Below the pieces are notes generated by a model that saw only the letters and a list, made by a program, of their open reading frames with translations, made no database searches and was not told the DNA's origin. From NCBI GenBank assembly GCA_002914805.1, contig JXTB01000081.1, forward strand, positions 892,986 through 956,985: a stretch of 64,000 nucleotides of DNA, read 5' to 3'. The position numbers and the translations under genes are program-made. This stretch comes from Parasponia andersonii. Lineage: Eukaryota > Streptophyta > Magnoliopsida > Rosales > Cannabaceae. Shown in pieces: positions 36,520-46,963 of this stretch; position 1 is the stretch's first letter; every line of letters starts with the position of its first letter.

Positions 36520-36571
36520 GCGGTGTTAGGAAGCAGATTCTCCTCGAAAGCGGTGTTAGGAAGCAGATTCT
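36520..36571. repeat. 30-bp tandem duplication in LINE-A ORF1
   Basis: CGGTGTTAGGAAGCAGATTC occurs at 36521 and 36551. Confidence 0.9.
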
Positions 36572-36824
36572 TTGGCACCAATGCCATCGATTTCACCTCC
36601 GGTAGTACTTCGTTCGCTACCGATGGCCCCGTCGGAATTGTCGGCGAACGTGCCTCCCTTGGAGCTAGTATGTCTACTGATCGCAACTCTGACGATTGGC
36701 ATCTTTCCCTATCTTGCGCCATTTGTCTCTCCCAACACTCAGAGTGTCTAGCCACTGGGCCAATTGATCTACATACTCCGACTGGCTTCCAAGAACTTGA
36801 CACTTGCAGAGGAGAGGAAAAACG

Positions 36825-36914
36825 CCCAGCATATTTCGAAACCTCTGGGAAGGTTTAGTGTGGCTGACACCCAGCATATTTCGAAACCTCTGGGAAGGTT
36901 TAGTGTGGCTGACA
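36825..36914. repeat. 45-bp tandem duplication in LINE-A ORF1
   Basis: Two units starting CCCAGCATATTTCGAAACCT at 36825 and 36870, identical by eye. Confidence 0.92.
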
Positions 36915-38247
36915 GGAACCCGAATCTTCATCCCTTAACTTGTATCTTAGCGTGATTCATACAATCGAAACTCCAGGTATCCTCTGCAACATCAATAAAT
37001 CCTCCAAGTTTCTCACCTATAAGTTTGAACATGTGAATGTGCCACCAATTCGCTGGTATACCTTCAATCCCTACCCACTGATTTCTACACCCAAACACTA
37101 TGTTCTTCCAATGTTCTAACTATTGTCATACCACTATCCTCACCAGTTTGCACTTATACAAATAAAAGAACTCGTAACGAAGCAATCTTCTTCTTTCTGA
37201 TTCATTCAAACACTAACAAATTGCCCTATCTGCGGAAAGCTCTGATAACTTCACATTTCTTCGTAGACTTCTACTTAACTCCTCTTTTATATCTCTCCAC
37301 TCCTCCTCTAAGCTTTCCCTCTATATGACCATTGCTAAACTAAGATTATGCTTAACTCGCCCTTAACTCTTACTGTATTTTCCTTAAGGCCCTACCGACC
37401 TTCCAAACCTAGTTCTGATTTTGAGATACTTCCTGCCAGGTACGATGAACTTGTCCCTGGTAACCTTTCCTTCTTCCCACTAAGCTACCCAAACAGTCCC
37501 AGAAATCTTGCCAACCTCTGCCTCTCGCCTCACCTAGGACTATAACTTCACTTTCCACACCATTCTATAATTTGACCAGCTGCATGAATTTCCCCGTTGA
37601 TGTACTTCACCTCCAACAATAAAAGAAAAGAAGTTCCCCTGAATTCTCTGAAAATCTACCCTTTACCTTCGTCTCTTATCACCACTTCCACCGCGTCCAA
37701 TAACCACGCTGCTCCTCCAAGTTTGAACGATACTTCATAATCTCTTCCTCGATTCCTTTCTAAAACCTAGATAGATTTGCCATCATTAACTACAGTGAAC
37801 AGGAATAACTTGTAGGCTGTTCTAAACTCTCTAACTAGATGTTTCAAACTCATCTCTGCTTCAGCAAGATACTCTGTTTTTAGTTCTCAAAACAAAGTAA
37901 AACAGAGTTCCATGTTTGTACATAAACTTTTCCTTCTTTAATTTGATTTTGAGCTAACAAACAAATTTCTCAAGTAAATATGGAATTTTGGTAGGATGGA
38001 TTAAGGTAAGTGAGGGATAAGAAAACTTCTTATTTAAAGTATGTAAATGGCATTCATGAATTTGGGACAATGTATCTGATACCTTTTCTAGACTCTGCTT
38101 TAGTGATTGCCAACCTTTTCTTGGCACCAGTTGGAGTGCAATGACTGCTTGCAATGACTCAGATTTCAAGAAGATAATTACATGCATCAAATCAAGGGGA
38201 ATACTACTGTTTACGCGTAGAAACACTGACCCCGAAATCAGGTTGTT

Positions 38248-39290
38248 TTCTGGTTTTCAGCTCATAGTTTTCAACGAAATCATTAAGCTAGCAATAGTTG
38301 AAAGGCTTTCAAGAATGGTTTACAAATCCTAGGGTGTTTTCAGCAATTTTATGTTAGTTTATAGCTAATTTCTAGCCAATACCATGGGTAGAAGTAAATC
38401 CAAGGAGATAATTAAATGGCAGTTTTTGACACTTGGCAAAAATTAAATAACAGAGTATTCTTATCCCCCACTACTAACTTAATCTCTAAGGCTTAACGGC
38501 CTATAAATAGAGTATCAATCCTCTTCGGCAGGAGATAACAACCAACCCCTTTTACCCATCATTTTCTCAGCTGCCTCTCTCTTTTCTCTGTCATTTTCAT
38601 CTCCAGCCACTGCAAACCATCACTTTCACTCATTTTTCACTCACCCGATAGGCCAAAATCACTTCCCAACCTTCCATATATCACTTAGGTCCATGCTTTT
38701 TTGCTAAAACCACCATTCTAGTGACACTTGCACACCATAATCTACCTTTTTCCATTGTTGCATACTTGCATGCATGATCAACTATTGTTTCTACATAAAC
38801 AGTGGCTAGTCATTGACATTTAACTACATTTTATAGCTTAAAGATCACCTCGATTATCTATGCATTACATTAGATCAATTACTTAGACCACACATCATAT
38901 TTTATAATGTTTTGCACAAGTTCAAACCTCATTTTCATGCAGGATCAGATCATGATCTTCATGTAGGCAGCTATATTTTCTTATTTTCTTTACCAAATCA
39001 TCATCGTTACATGGGTGCAAGTGATTAATCACTAAGATTTCGTACTACACATTCTTACAAATTTAAGCTCATTTTCATGTATGATCAGGTTCTGGTCATC
39101 ATATAAAGAACCACATTTTCCTAAATCTTTAGCTAAATCATCATCAATTGTTTACTCTCATACACACATACATGCATCTCAAGTTAGAATTTTCATCTTA
39201 AAAGCACTTTATATGGTTGAGCCATTCAAAGGCCCTAATTTTTATGTTTTGGTAATTCTACTTATAAAGAAATATAATAGAAGAGACTTA
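38248..39290 (+). repeat. Diverged direct repeat, copy 1 (LTR-like, with TATA box)
   Basis: Collinear with 49188-50070. Shared blocks are TTCTGGTTTTCAGCTCAT, TTTTCAGCAATTTTATG, CACTTGGCAAAAA, AAGGCTTAAC, CCTATAAATAGAG (TATA at 38512-38520), TTTTACCCA, TGCATGATCA, AAGAAATATAATA and others. A TATA box followed by a CT-rich leader looks like an LTR or gene promoter region. It has no open frame. LINE-B is inserted at its right end. Confidence 0.65.
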
Positions 39291-39295
39291 GAGCC

Positions 39296-41509
39296 CAATT
39301 ATAGAGCTACAAGAGACTAAAAGAGACGATATCGATAGGAGGTTTGTGGGGAGTATATGGCATTCGCGATTTAAAGAATGGTTGTTCTTGCCTTCAATAG
39401 GTAATGCAGGTGGGATTTTAATAATTTGGGATATTAGTAACACGATGTTAGGTGAATTCTCTACTTCTATTTTGGTGGAGTTGGAAGGCAGGAGTAATTG
39501 GTGGTTCACTGGGGTTTATGGCCCTAGCAATTATAGCTCTAGAGCTAGGTTTTGGGACGAACTGGCCGGGCTATGGAGTTTGTGCGGCGAAAAATGGTGT
39601 TTAGGAGAGGACTTTAACATCGTTCGTAGGGTGCATGAGAAGTTCAATAGTGTGAGTCACACAAGAAGCATGAAGAGTTTTGATGAGCTAATTAGGGAGC
39701 TGAATTTAAGAAATCTTGCCCTATGCAATGGCCAATTTACTTGGTCTAATTTTAAAAATCAACCTACCTACTACAAATTCGACAGGTTTCTTTTTTCCGT
39801 GGAGTGGGAACCTCTCTTTCCAATTATCAGATACGAGATGGAGGATCGAGTGGTATTTGATCACTGTCCTGTATTGCTGGACTCCACCCTAACTCGTTGG
39901 GGACCCTCCCCTTTGAGAACATGTGGCTTGAACATAAGTTGTTCAACAAAGATTTTGAATGTTGGTGGAACGAGATCAACAAGTCTGGTTGAGAAGGTTA
40001 TAAATTTCTAAATAAGCTAAAGATTATTAGAGAGAAGCTAAAAAGTTGGAATGTTGAGGTATTTGGGGATATGAGGATGATTAAGGAATCACATTGTAGA
40101 AGAGTTAGGGAGCTAGATGATCTAGAGGTCTCTGAAATATGGAACAATCACTTACAACAAGAATGATTTGCTGCAAAATGCGAATTAGAAGAGATTATCC
40201 TCAGGGAGGAAAAAGCATTTCGTATGAAATCCAAATTCATCATGGGCTAACAATGGCGATGCAAATACAAGTTATTTCATTGATTGATGAATACAAGAAA
40301 TTCCTAGAATTATATTTCCAGGATTGAATTGGAGGATGAGAGTTATGTTGAAAAGGAGATAGTGGAGTATAGGGGTATTGATGGTGTGGATTGGCAACCA
40401 ATTCAATTACATTTACGAGATTGGCTAGAAAGACCATTTGAAGAAGAGGAAATAAAAAAAGCGGTCTTTGAGTGTGACAGTAACAAATCTTCAGGCTCAA
40501 ATGGGTTTACATTGGTAACTTTTTAGTGTCAATGGGAGGCTGTTAAGCAAGATTTGATAAAGGTGTTGCAAGAGTTTGAGAGGGGTAGCATCATTAACGG
40601 GGTAACCAACGAGACACATATGCCATATCCCAAAAAAGATGGAACTCTTGTAAAGTTAAGGACTTCAAGCCAATTAGTCTGGAGACAAATTTGTACAAGT
40701 TTATTTCCAAATTTCCCTCACTGAGATTAAAACAAGCCCTTCAAGAGACTAGTGTTGATACTCAAGGAGCTTTTGTGGAAGGAATCCTTGATACTATTTT
40801 GATAACAAATGAAATTGAGGATTACAGGAAGTCAGGGAAATCAGGAATTGTACTTGAGATTAATTATGAGAAAGCATATGATTTTGTTAAATGGAAGTCT
40901 TTGGAATTCGTCCTAGAAAAGCAAGGATTCGGATCTATTTGGAGAAAGTGGATTCTTGGGTGCTCATCGTCAGTGTCTTTTTCCATATTCATCAATGGAA
41001 GACCTAGAGGAAAGTTTAAAGGATCAAGCAGGCTAAGGCAAGGAGATCCCTTGTCCCTATTTCTTTTTACTTTGGTAGTGGATGTGCTAGGGAGGTTAAT
41101 TGATAAAGCTAAAGCTACTAACGTAGTCAAAGGACTTATGATGAAAAGGGATAGAGTGGAGGTGTCACATCTGCAATTTACAGACAACACTCTTTTCTTC
41201 CTAGATTCAGACTAAGAAAATTTCAAGTATCTTCTACAGGTGTTCGAAGTTTTTTGCTCCATCTCTAGTTTGCACATTACCATGGCCAAAAGTACTTTGC
41301 TTGGGATTAATATGGAGAAAGAATTGATACACTCCTTGGCCAATAGCTCGGGACATGACATGGGTAGTTGGCCAATTAAGTACTTGGGCATGCCTCTGGG
41401 AGGTAATCCTCGAAAATTTGACTTTTGGGAACCAATTGTCGAGAAAGTATCAAAAAGATTAGACGGGTGGAAAAGAGCCTTCGTTTGAAGAGGTGGTTGA
41501 CTAACACTT
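39296..41509 (+). pseudogene. LINE-B ORF2, endonuclease and reverse transcriptase part
   Basis: The endonuclease is at 39346-40011, with GVYGPS and DFN motifs and a 15-nt deletion relative to LINE-A. It has the same frameshift before ENMWLEHK. Reverse transcriptase at 40450-41500 contains the RQGDPLSLFLFTLVVDVLGR region. The active-site box is changed to FTDN from FADD. Several stops interrupt the frame. Confidence 0.85.
41505..41509. other. Target-site duplication of the chromovirus, left (CACTT)
   Basis: CACTT here and at 46964-46968. Removing the insert and one copy restores the LINE reading ACTAACACTTATCCAAT, as seen uninterrupted in LINE-A. Confidence 0.92.
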
Positions 41510-41951
41510 CGATATGCCACCAATTAGGCTCACTTATGTGCAACAGAAGAAAAAGAAGCAAGATGCCACATTAGCTGCTCAGTAGGCTAGAAATAAGATG
41601 AGTCAACAGAGAGAGGCATGAGCTAGAGGATTCTATCAGCTAGATCAATCTGGATACGTGTTGATTTAGTAGAGGTTGGGTTGTAACGGTTTGCGAAGGA
41701 AGGGAGAGCAGAACAAAATTTAGGTGGGAGTGGTAGGAGAGGGAGGCAGGCAATTTTTGGAATATCATTTGGTTGGGCTAGAGCATAGCTCTAGAGGGAG
41801 AGTAGTCTGGCTCCCGAATTCCAGATTAGCTTTTTTTTCTTATTCCTTTTCCTGTACTCAGCCGAATTGCATAATCAATAGTAGTGGAATTCCTCTTATC
41901 TTCTCCAATATCTTAATTGTTATTCGTGCAAGTGTGTGAGAGAGCTTATCA
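41510..41951 (+). repeat. 5' LTR of the chromovirus
   Basis: 442 bp. It begins CGATAT (TGATAA in the other LTR) and ends TTATCA. It matches 46524-46963 throughout. Confidence 0.9.
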
Positions 41952-41953
41952 AT

Positions 41954-41965
41954 TGGTATCAGAGC
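41954..41965 (+). other. Primer-binding site (tRNA-iMet type)
   Basis: TGGTATCAGAGC, 2 nt after the LTR: the classical initiator-Met primer site of plant LTR elements. Confidence 0.92.
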
Positions 41966-41978
41966 AGTCCGACCTAGT

Positions 41979-43150
41979 ATGTTGCCGAAGAAGACGAACG
42001 AACGAGTTTCAGCGATAGGGGAAAAGTGGACTTCCCTTCATGACGAGTTGCAGAAACTTCCGACGTTGGAAAAGGACATGGGCGTTCTACACATGAAACT
42101 CGACCTACTGCTCCGACAAGAAGCGTCGGGCTCTTCGGCCATGGTTCATGAGCAATCTCGACGTGCTCATTTGGTAGAGGACCTACTTCGCGCACCATTG
42201 GTTGTGGCCCCAAATGGCGCTGCTACAAAAGAGGGAGGCGATTCATTTTTTCCAATTGACTCACCTAAACAACACCTGGAGTTGCCAGTTTTCATGGGTG
42301 ACAACACCTAGGAGTGGATCTTTCGCGCCGAGCGTTTTTTCAGCCTTCAACCCATGAGCGATACTAAGAAGTTGAAGGTGGTGGTGGTGTGTCTGGATGG
42401 TGACGCCTTGGCCTGATTCTAGTGGGAGAACTGTCGACGACCGATTCGCGATTGGACAGAGTTTAAACAACTTATTTTGGAGTGTTTTCGGGCCATCACC
42501 AAAGGCAATCTCTATAGTTCTTTAGTCGTGCGCCAGACCGAGACTGTAAGTGATTACCGTCGCCTTTTTGAAATCCTCGCTTCCCCTCTCCGATGTGTCT
42601 GAACCTGTGTTGGAGAGTACCTTAATCAATGGTCTCAAAACAGAGATCCGGGACGAATTGATGATGCTGAACCCCGTCGAATTAGGCCAGAACATGGAGA
42701 CAACCCAACGTATTAAGGCCCATAACATACTGCTCACTCAGTCTCTGGGGCCCAACACTAGCCTTACTCGAGTCAATCGGCCCACTCCTCTTACTTCCCC
42801 AATGAAAGGTGTTTTTCCCCGACTTGCTGCTAGTACTCCAAATACTCGATCCCAGGTCAACCCACTCCTCCACTTAGCCCCTGTTTCTCCCTCCACCTCC
42901 GCTCCGACTGTTGAGACGCCACCCAAACAACTCACTGACGCGGAACTCCAATTCAAGCACAAGAAGGGTCTTTGTTTCAAGTGCGATGAAATATATTCCA
43001 CAGGACATCACTGCAAGAATCGTCAGCTCCAAGTGCTCATTGTCCAAGACGACAAAGACTCAACGCTGAGTTGTGCCGACACCGAAGAATGCAGTACTGT
43101 GGACGAGATTACGGAGACGGTGGAGCTCTCTCTTAACTCCGTGGTCAGGT
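41979..43150 (+). pseudogene. Chromovirus gag
   Basis: ATG at 41979 just after the primer site. In-frame stops follow near 42309 and 42415, and a frameshift occurs near 42560. The second open part (42550 onward) contains the zinc knuckle CFKCDEIYSTGHHC at about 42980. Gag forms the particle that encloses the element RNA. Confidence 0.8.
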
Positions 43151-45090
43151 TCACAGCTCCGGAAACGATGAAGATGATGGGTCTCTTAGGCTCCACTGAG
43201 GTGGTTGTTTTGATCGATTCTGGCACCACACATAACTTCATCTCGGCTGAGTTAGTGCAAAAATTGGCAATTCCGGTTCTTCCTAATGTCGGCTATAGGG
43301 ACTTTATGGGTACCGGTCTTTCAATTCCAGGGGGCGGAGTTTGCAAAGGGGTCGTTCTCACCATTCAAGATATTGAGGTCGTAGAGGATTTTTTGCCACT
43401 TGTGTTAGGAAGCTCAAATATGATTTTGGGGATGCAATGGTTAGAAACGTTGGGTAATATGCAAATCAATTGGGAAGAGCTCTCGATGACATTCACGGTG
43501 GGCTGGTCAGCCATCACACTCCATGGTGATCCCAGCCTCTGTAAGTCGATGGTGTCCCTTAAACTATGGTGAAGACCATGACCCACAACGGTGGCAGGCT
43601 TCTTGTTGAGTTGGGCTCGTTGGAGCTTCCTTCGGATTTGACCAATCTTGGGGATCCAGAGCAAGACGTTGAAGGGGTCTGTCACCTTTTACTCGAGTTT
43701 AAGGAGGTTTTTCACATGCCGCTCGGATTGCCACCCCCGCGCACCAAAGACCACACCATTACTCTCAAGAAGGGCACTCCACCAATTAGTGTCTGCTCGT
43801 ACCATTACCCTCAGGTGCAGAAAAACGAAATTGAAAAACTGATTGGGGAGATGCTTGCAACTGGCATCATTCAACCTAGTCTTAGTCCTTATTCAAGTCC
43901 CGTCCTCGTAAAGAAGAAGGATGGAAGTTGGCGGTTTTGTGTCGATTATCGGGCATTGAATCAAGAAACCATTCCAGATAAGTTTCCGATTCCAGTTATT
44001 GATAAGTTATTGGATGAGCTTTATGGAACCACTATTTTTTCTTAGTTGGATTTTAAATCTAGGTATCATCAGATTCGTGTGCGTCCGGAGGACGTCCATA
44101 AGACTGCTTTCCAAACACACGAAGGGCACTACGAATTTTTAGTTATGCCATTCGGCCTCACCAACGCCCCGATAACGTTCCAATCACCGATGAATGAGGT
44201 ATTTTGTGCACAATTGCACAAATTTGTGCTAGTTTTCTTTGATTGTATACTCGTTTATAGCCCGACTTATGAGCAACATCTTGATCAATTACGACTGGTT
44301 TTGAGTATTCTGAATTCTAATTGCCTCTACGTTAATATTAAAAAGTGCACCTTTGCTAAGTCTTCCTTGGAGTATTTGGAGCATATCATCTCCGCAGAAG
44401 GAGTGGCTGCCAATCCGGCTAAAGTGGCAGCAACGGTCACTTGGCCCCGACCTCAGAACTTAAAGGAGTTGCAGGGATTTTTGGGTCTCACCGGATATTA
44501 CCGAAAGTTTGTGGCCAAGTATGGTCATATCGCTAGGCCATTAACTGACCAGTTAAAGCATGACAATTTTCGATGGAATGATGCGGCCGATGATGCCTTC
44601 CAACGCCTCAAACAAGCGATGGCAACTGTCCCTGTTTTGGCACTTCCTGATTTTTCCTTGCCCTTCATTGTTGAGACCGATGCTTCCAGCTATGGAGTGG
44701 GCGCTGTCTTGATGCAACACCAACGCCCGATCACTTTTTTCAACCAAGTGTTATCTCAACGGGCTTAACACAAGTTCGTTTATGAACGGGAACTAATGGC
44801 TATTGTGTTAGCCGTGCAAAAGTGGCGACCTTATCTATTGAGCCATCCATTCATTGTCCGAACTAACCAACGAAGCCTCAAGTATCTCCTTGAACAGTGT
44901 ATGATTACACCTGAGCATCAGAAGTGGTTATCTAAAATAATGAGGTACGACTTTGAGATCCAATATCGACTAGGGTTGGAGAATAAAGCTGTCGATGCCT
45001 TGTCACACACACCTCTCAATTGTTCCTTTTGCGCCTTTGTCTATTCCCCACCTTATCCACTTGGACGAGTTGCTGGAGCAAATTGATCAA
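43150..45090 (+). pseudogene. Chromovirus protease, reverse transcriptase and RNase H
   Basis: The protease has VLIDSGTTHNFIS (about 43207) and ILGMQWL. After a frame break near 43570 the reverse transcriptase shows [20 protein letters not shown] (43890) and FGLTNAP. A TAG at 44043 interrupts it. The YxDD box is FFDC (about 44235), so one catalytic Asp is lost. RNase H has [13 protein letters not shown], then a TAA at 44766, ending near VDALSHTP (about 45010). Confidence 0.88.
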
Positions 45091-45171
45091 GACACCCACT
45101 TATCCACCATCAAACAATCCTTACTCACTGGTAAGCAACTGTCTGGCAGTTTCTCCTTGCAACATGGATAA

Positions 45172-46035
45172 TTGTTCTATCGTGGGGGGTTGGTTTTGCT
45201 CTGCCATTCTCCTCTTGTTTCCCTGTTATTGCAAGAATACCACAGTAGTGCCATTGGAGGCCACTCAGGAGTCCTCAAGACTTTTGAACGTCTTGCTGCC
45301 GAGTTTTATTGGGTGCATATGCACAAAGACGTCCAACAGTTCATAGCAGGCTGCGTTGTTTGCCAACAGAATAAGTCATCCACTTTGACGCTTGCCAGTT
45401 TACTCCAGCCATTACCCATCCCAAAAAACGTTTGGGATGATGTTTCCATGGATTTCATCGAAGGAATCCCTCGTTCGGAGAGGTTCAACACTATCTTGGT
45501 GGTCGTGGATAGACTAAATAAATACGGCCATTTGATTCCACTCCACCCCTTTATAGCCCCAATAGTGGCTGAGCATTTTGTTCGGGAGATTGTTCGCTTA
45601 CACGGAGTACCCCGTTCTATTGTTTCTAATAGGGACAAGACGTTCTTGAGTTTGTTTTGGAAAGAATTATTTCAGTTGCAAGGTGCGGCCTTAAGACAAG
45701 GTGCGGCCTTAAGACAAAGTACTGCCCACCACTCCCAAACCGACAAGCAAAGTGAGGTTGTTAACAAGTGCATCGAAGCATATCTCCGCTGTTTTGCTTC
45801 GGAAAAGCCACGACAGTGGGCTAAGTTGCTTCAATGGGCAGATTATTGGTATAATACTTCGTATCACTCCTCTACCAAACTACACCTTTCCAAGGCTTGT
45901 ATAACCGTGATCCCCCACCTTTGTTGTGCTGTGATTATGGCCTCACCATTGTCTCCGCCGTGGAAAATCAATTGCAAGAGCGAGACGACTTTCTGAAGGA
46001 ACTCAAGGACCATTTGGCTCAAGAACAACATTAGA
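45172..46035 (+). pseudogene. Chromovirus integrase
   Basis: The HHCC zinc finger is GGHSGVLKTF...CVVCQQNK (45255-45370). The catalytic core begins at MDFIEGIP (45450). The second motif reads SNRDKTF where SDRD is usual, and the third Asp/Glu region is TDKQSEVVNK. An 18-bp tandem duplication (45682-45717) inserts GAALRQ into the core. The frame breaks near 45950. Confidence 0.85.
45682..45717. repeat. 18-bp tandem duplication in integrase
   Basis: GGTGCGGCCTTAAGACAA occurs twice back to back, adding six residues in frame. Confidence 0.95.
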
Positions 46036-46510
46036 TGAAGCAGACAGCGGATAAAACGCGCAGGGACGTCTCTTTTGCGATTGGAGATTTAGCATACCTT
46101 AAACTCCGACCCTATCGGCAGAAGTCTGTAGCCAAGCGAAGTAACGAGAAATTGGCGTACCGCTTTTTTGGGCCTTACAAAGTGATCAAGCAGATTGGAG
46201 GATGCTTACAAGATGTAGCTACCTGAGGGGTCCACAGTTCACCCCGTTTTCCACATTTCCCAATTGAAACCGACTTTGCCAGCTTCTAAAATCAGCCAAC
46301 AATTAACTCCTTTCTTGACCGCAGAGTTGGAATGGAAGGTGGAACCCGATGCTGTGGCTAGGGTGCGACAAGTTATGGCTCGTTCTGTACCTCACACCAA
46401 ATTTCTTATTCAGTGGAAACACCTACCATACTTTGAGGCAACATAGGAGGACTATGATGACTTCAAACTGCGATTTCCAGACTTCCACCTTGAGGACAAG
46501 GTGCAAGTTT
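46035..46510 (+). pseudogene. Chromovirus integrase C-terminus and chromodomain
   Basis: The first part has [10 protein letters not shown] and [13 protein letters not shown] (GPY/F motif). After a frame shift near 46225 the chromodomain-like segment runs from ELEWKVEPDAV through FLIQWKHLP to FPDFHLEDKV (46325-46500). A TAG replaces the Trp codon before EDYDD (about 46444). Chromodomains direct integration to heterochromatin. Confidence 0.82.
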
Positions 46511-46522
46511 GGGTGGGGAGTG
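46511..46522 (+). other. Polypurine tract of the chromovirus
   Basis: GGGTGGGGAGTG directly before the 3' LTR. Confidence 0.8.
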
Positions 46523-46523
46523 T

Positions 46524-46963
46524 TGATAAGCCACCAATTAGGCTCACTTATGTGCGACAGAAGAAAAAGAAGCAAGACACCACATCAGCTGCTCAGTAGG
46601 CTAGAAATAGGATGAGGCAATAAAGAGGCGTGAGCTGGAGGATTCTATGAGCTAGATCAATCTGGATACGCGTTGATTTAGTAGAGGATGGGTTGTAACA
46701 GTTTGCGAAGAAAGGGGGAGCAAAATAGAGTTTAGGTGGGAGTGGTAGGAGAGGAAGGCAGGCAATTTTTGGAATATCATTTGGTTGGGCTAGAGCGTAG
46801 CTCTAGAGGGAGAATAGTCTGGCTCTCGAATTCCAGATTAGCTTTTTTTTCTTATACCTTTTCCTGTACTCAGCCGAATTGCATAATCAATAGCAGTGGA
46901 ATTTCTCTTTTCTTTTCCGATATCCTAATTGTTATTCGTGCAAGTGTGTGAGAAAGCTCATCA
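46524..46963 (+). repeat. 3' LTR of the chromovirus
   Basis: 440 bp, TGATAA...CTCATCA, followed by CACTT at 46964-46968. Confidence 0.92.

Larger units (their letters stand above)
31505..37900 (-). mobile_element. LINE-A, L1-type non-LTR retrotransposon
   Basis: Minus-strand element whose 3' end is the A-tail complementary to the T-run at 31505-31513. It is preceded by CAAAGCTTGTTTCTTATT, the same terminus as LINE-B. It carries ORF2 (endonuclease, reverse transcriptase, zinc-ribbon-like tail) and a decayed ORF1. The 5' limit near 37900 is approximate. No clear target duplication was found. Frameshifts and tandem duplications show it is inactive. Confidence 0.85.
35290..37900 (-). pseudogene. 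LINE-A ORF1 remnant
   Basis: Minus-strand pieces upstream of ORF2. The first (about 37800-37570) contains VLERNRGRDYEVSFKLGGAA and INGEIHAAGQI, resembling the N-terminal DUF4283-type domain of plant LINE ORF1. Later pieces are at 36931-36372, 36308-35798 and 35546-35358. It is badly broken, partly by internal tandem duplications. ORF1 proteins bind the element RNA. Confidence 0.55.
41510..46963 (+). mobile_element. Chromovirus (Ty3/gypsy with chromodomain, Reina-like)
   Basis: Complete 5,454-bp insertion in LINE-B with LTRs of about 440 bp, CACTT target duplication, tRNA-iMet-type primer site and polypurine tract. The order is gag, protease, reverse transcriptase, RNase H, integrase, chromodomain, which defines chromoviruses. 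The short LTRs and the FPDFHLEDKV ending favour the Reina clade. Several stops and a changed active-site residue make it inactive. LTR identity is roughly 92 % by eye. Confidence 0.92.

Noticed and set aside
39081-39320. 79-codon plus-strand frame
   Set aside because: Spans the border of the direct repeat and LINE-B; no motif.
42550-43572. 340-codon frame as a host protein gene
   Set aside because: Contains the gag zinc knuckle and DSGTT protease motif, and lies between the two chromovirus LTRs.
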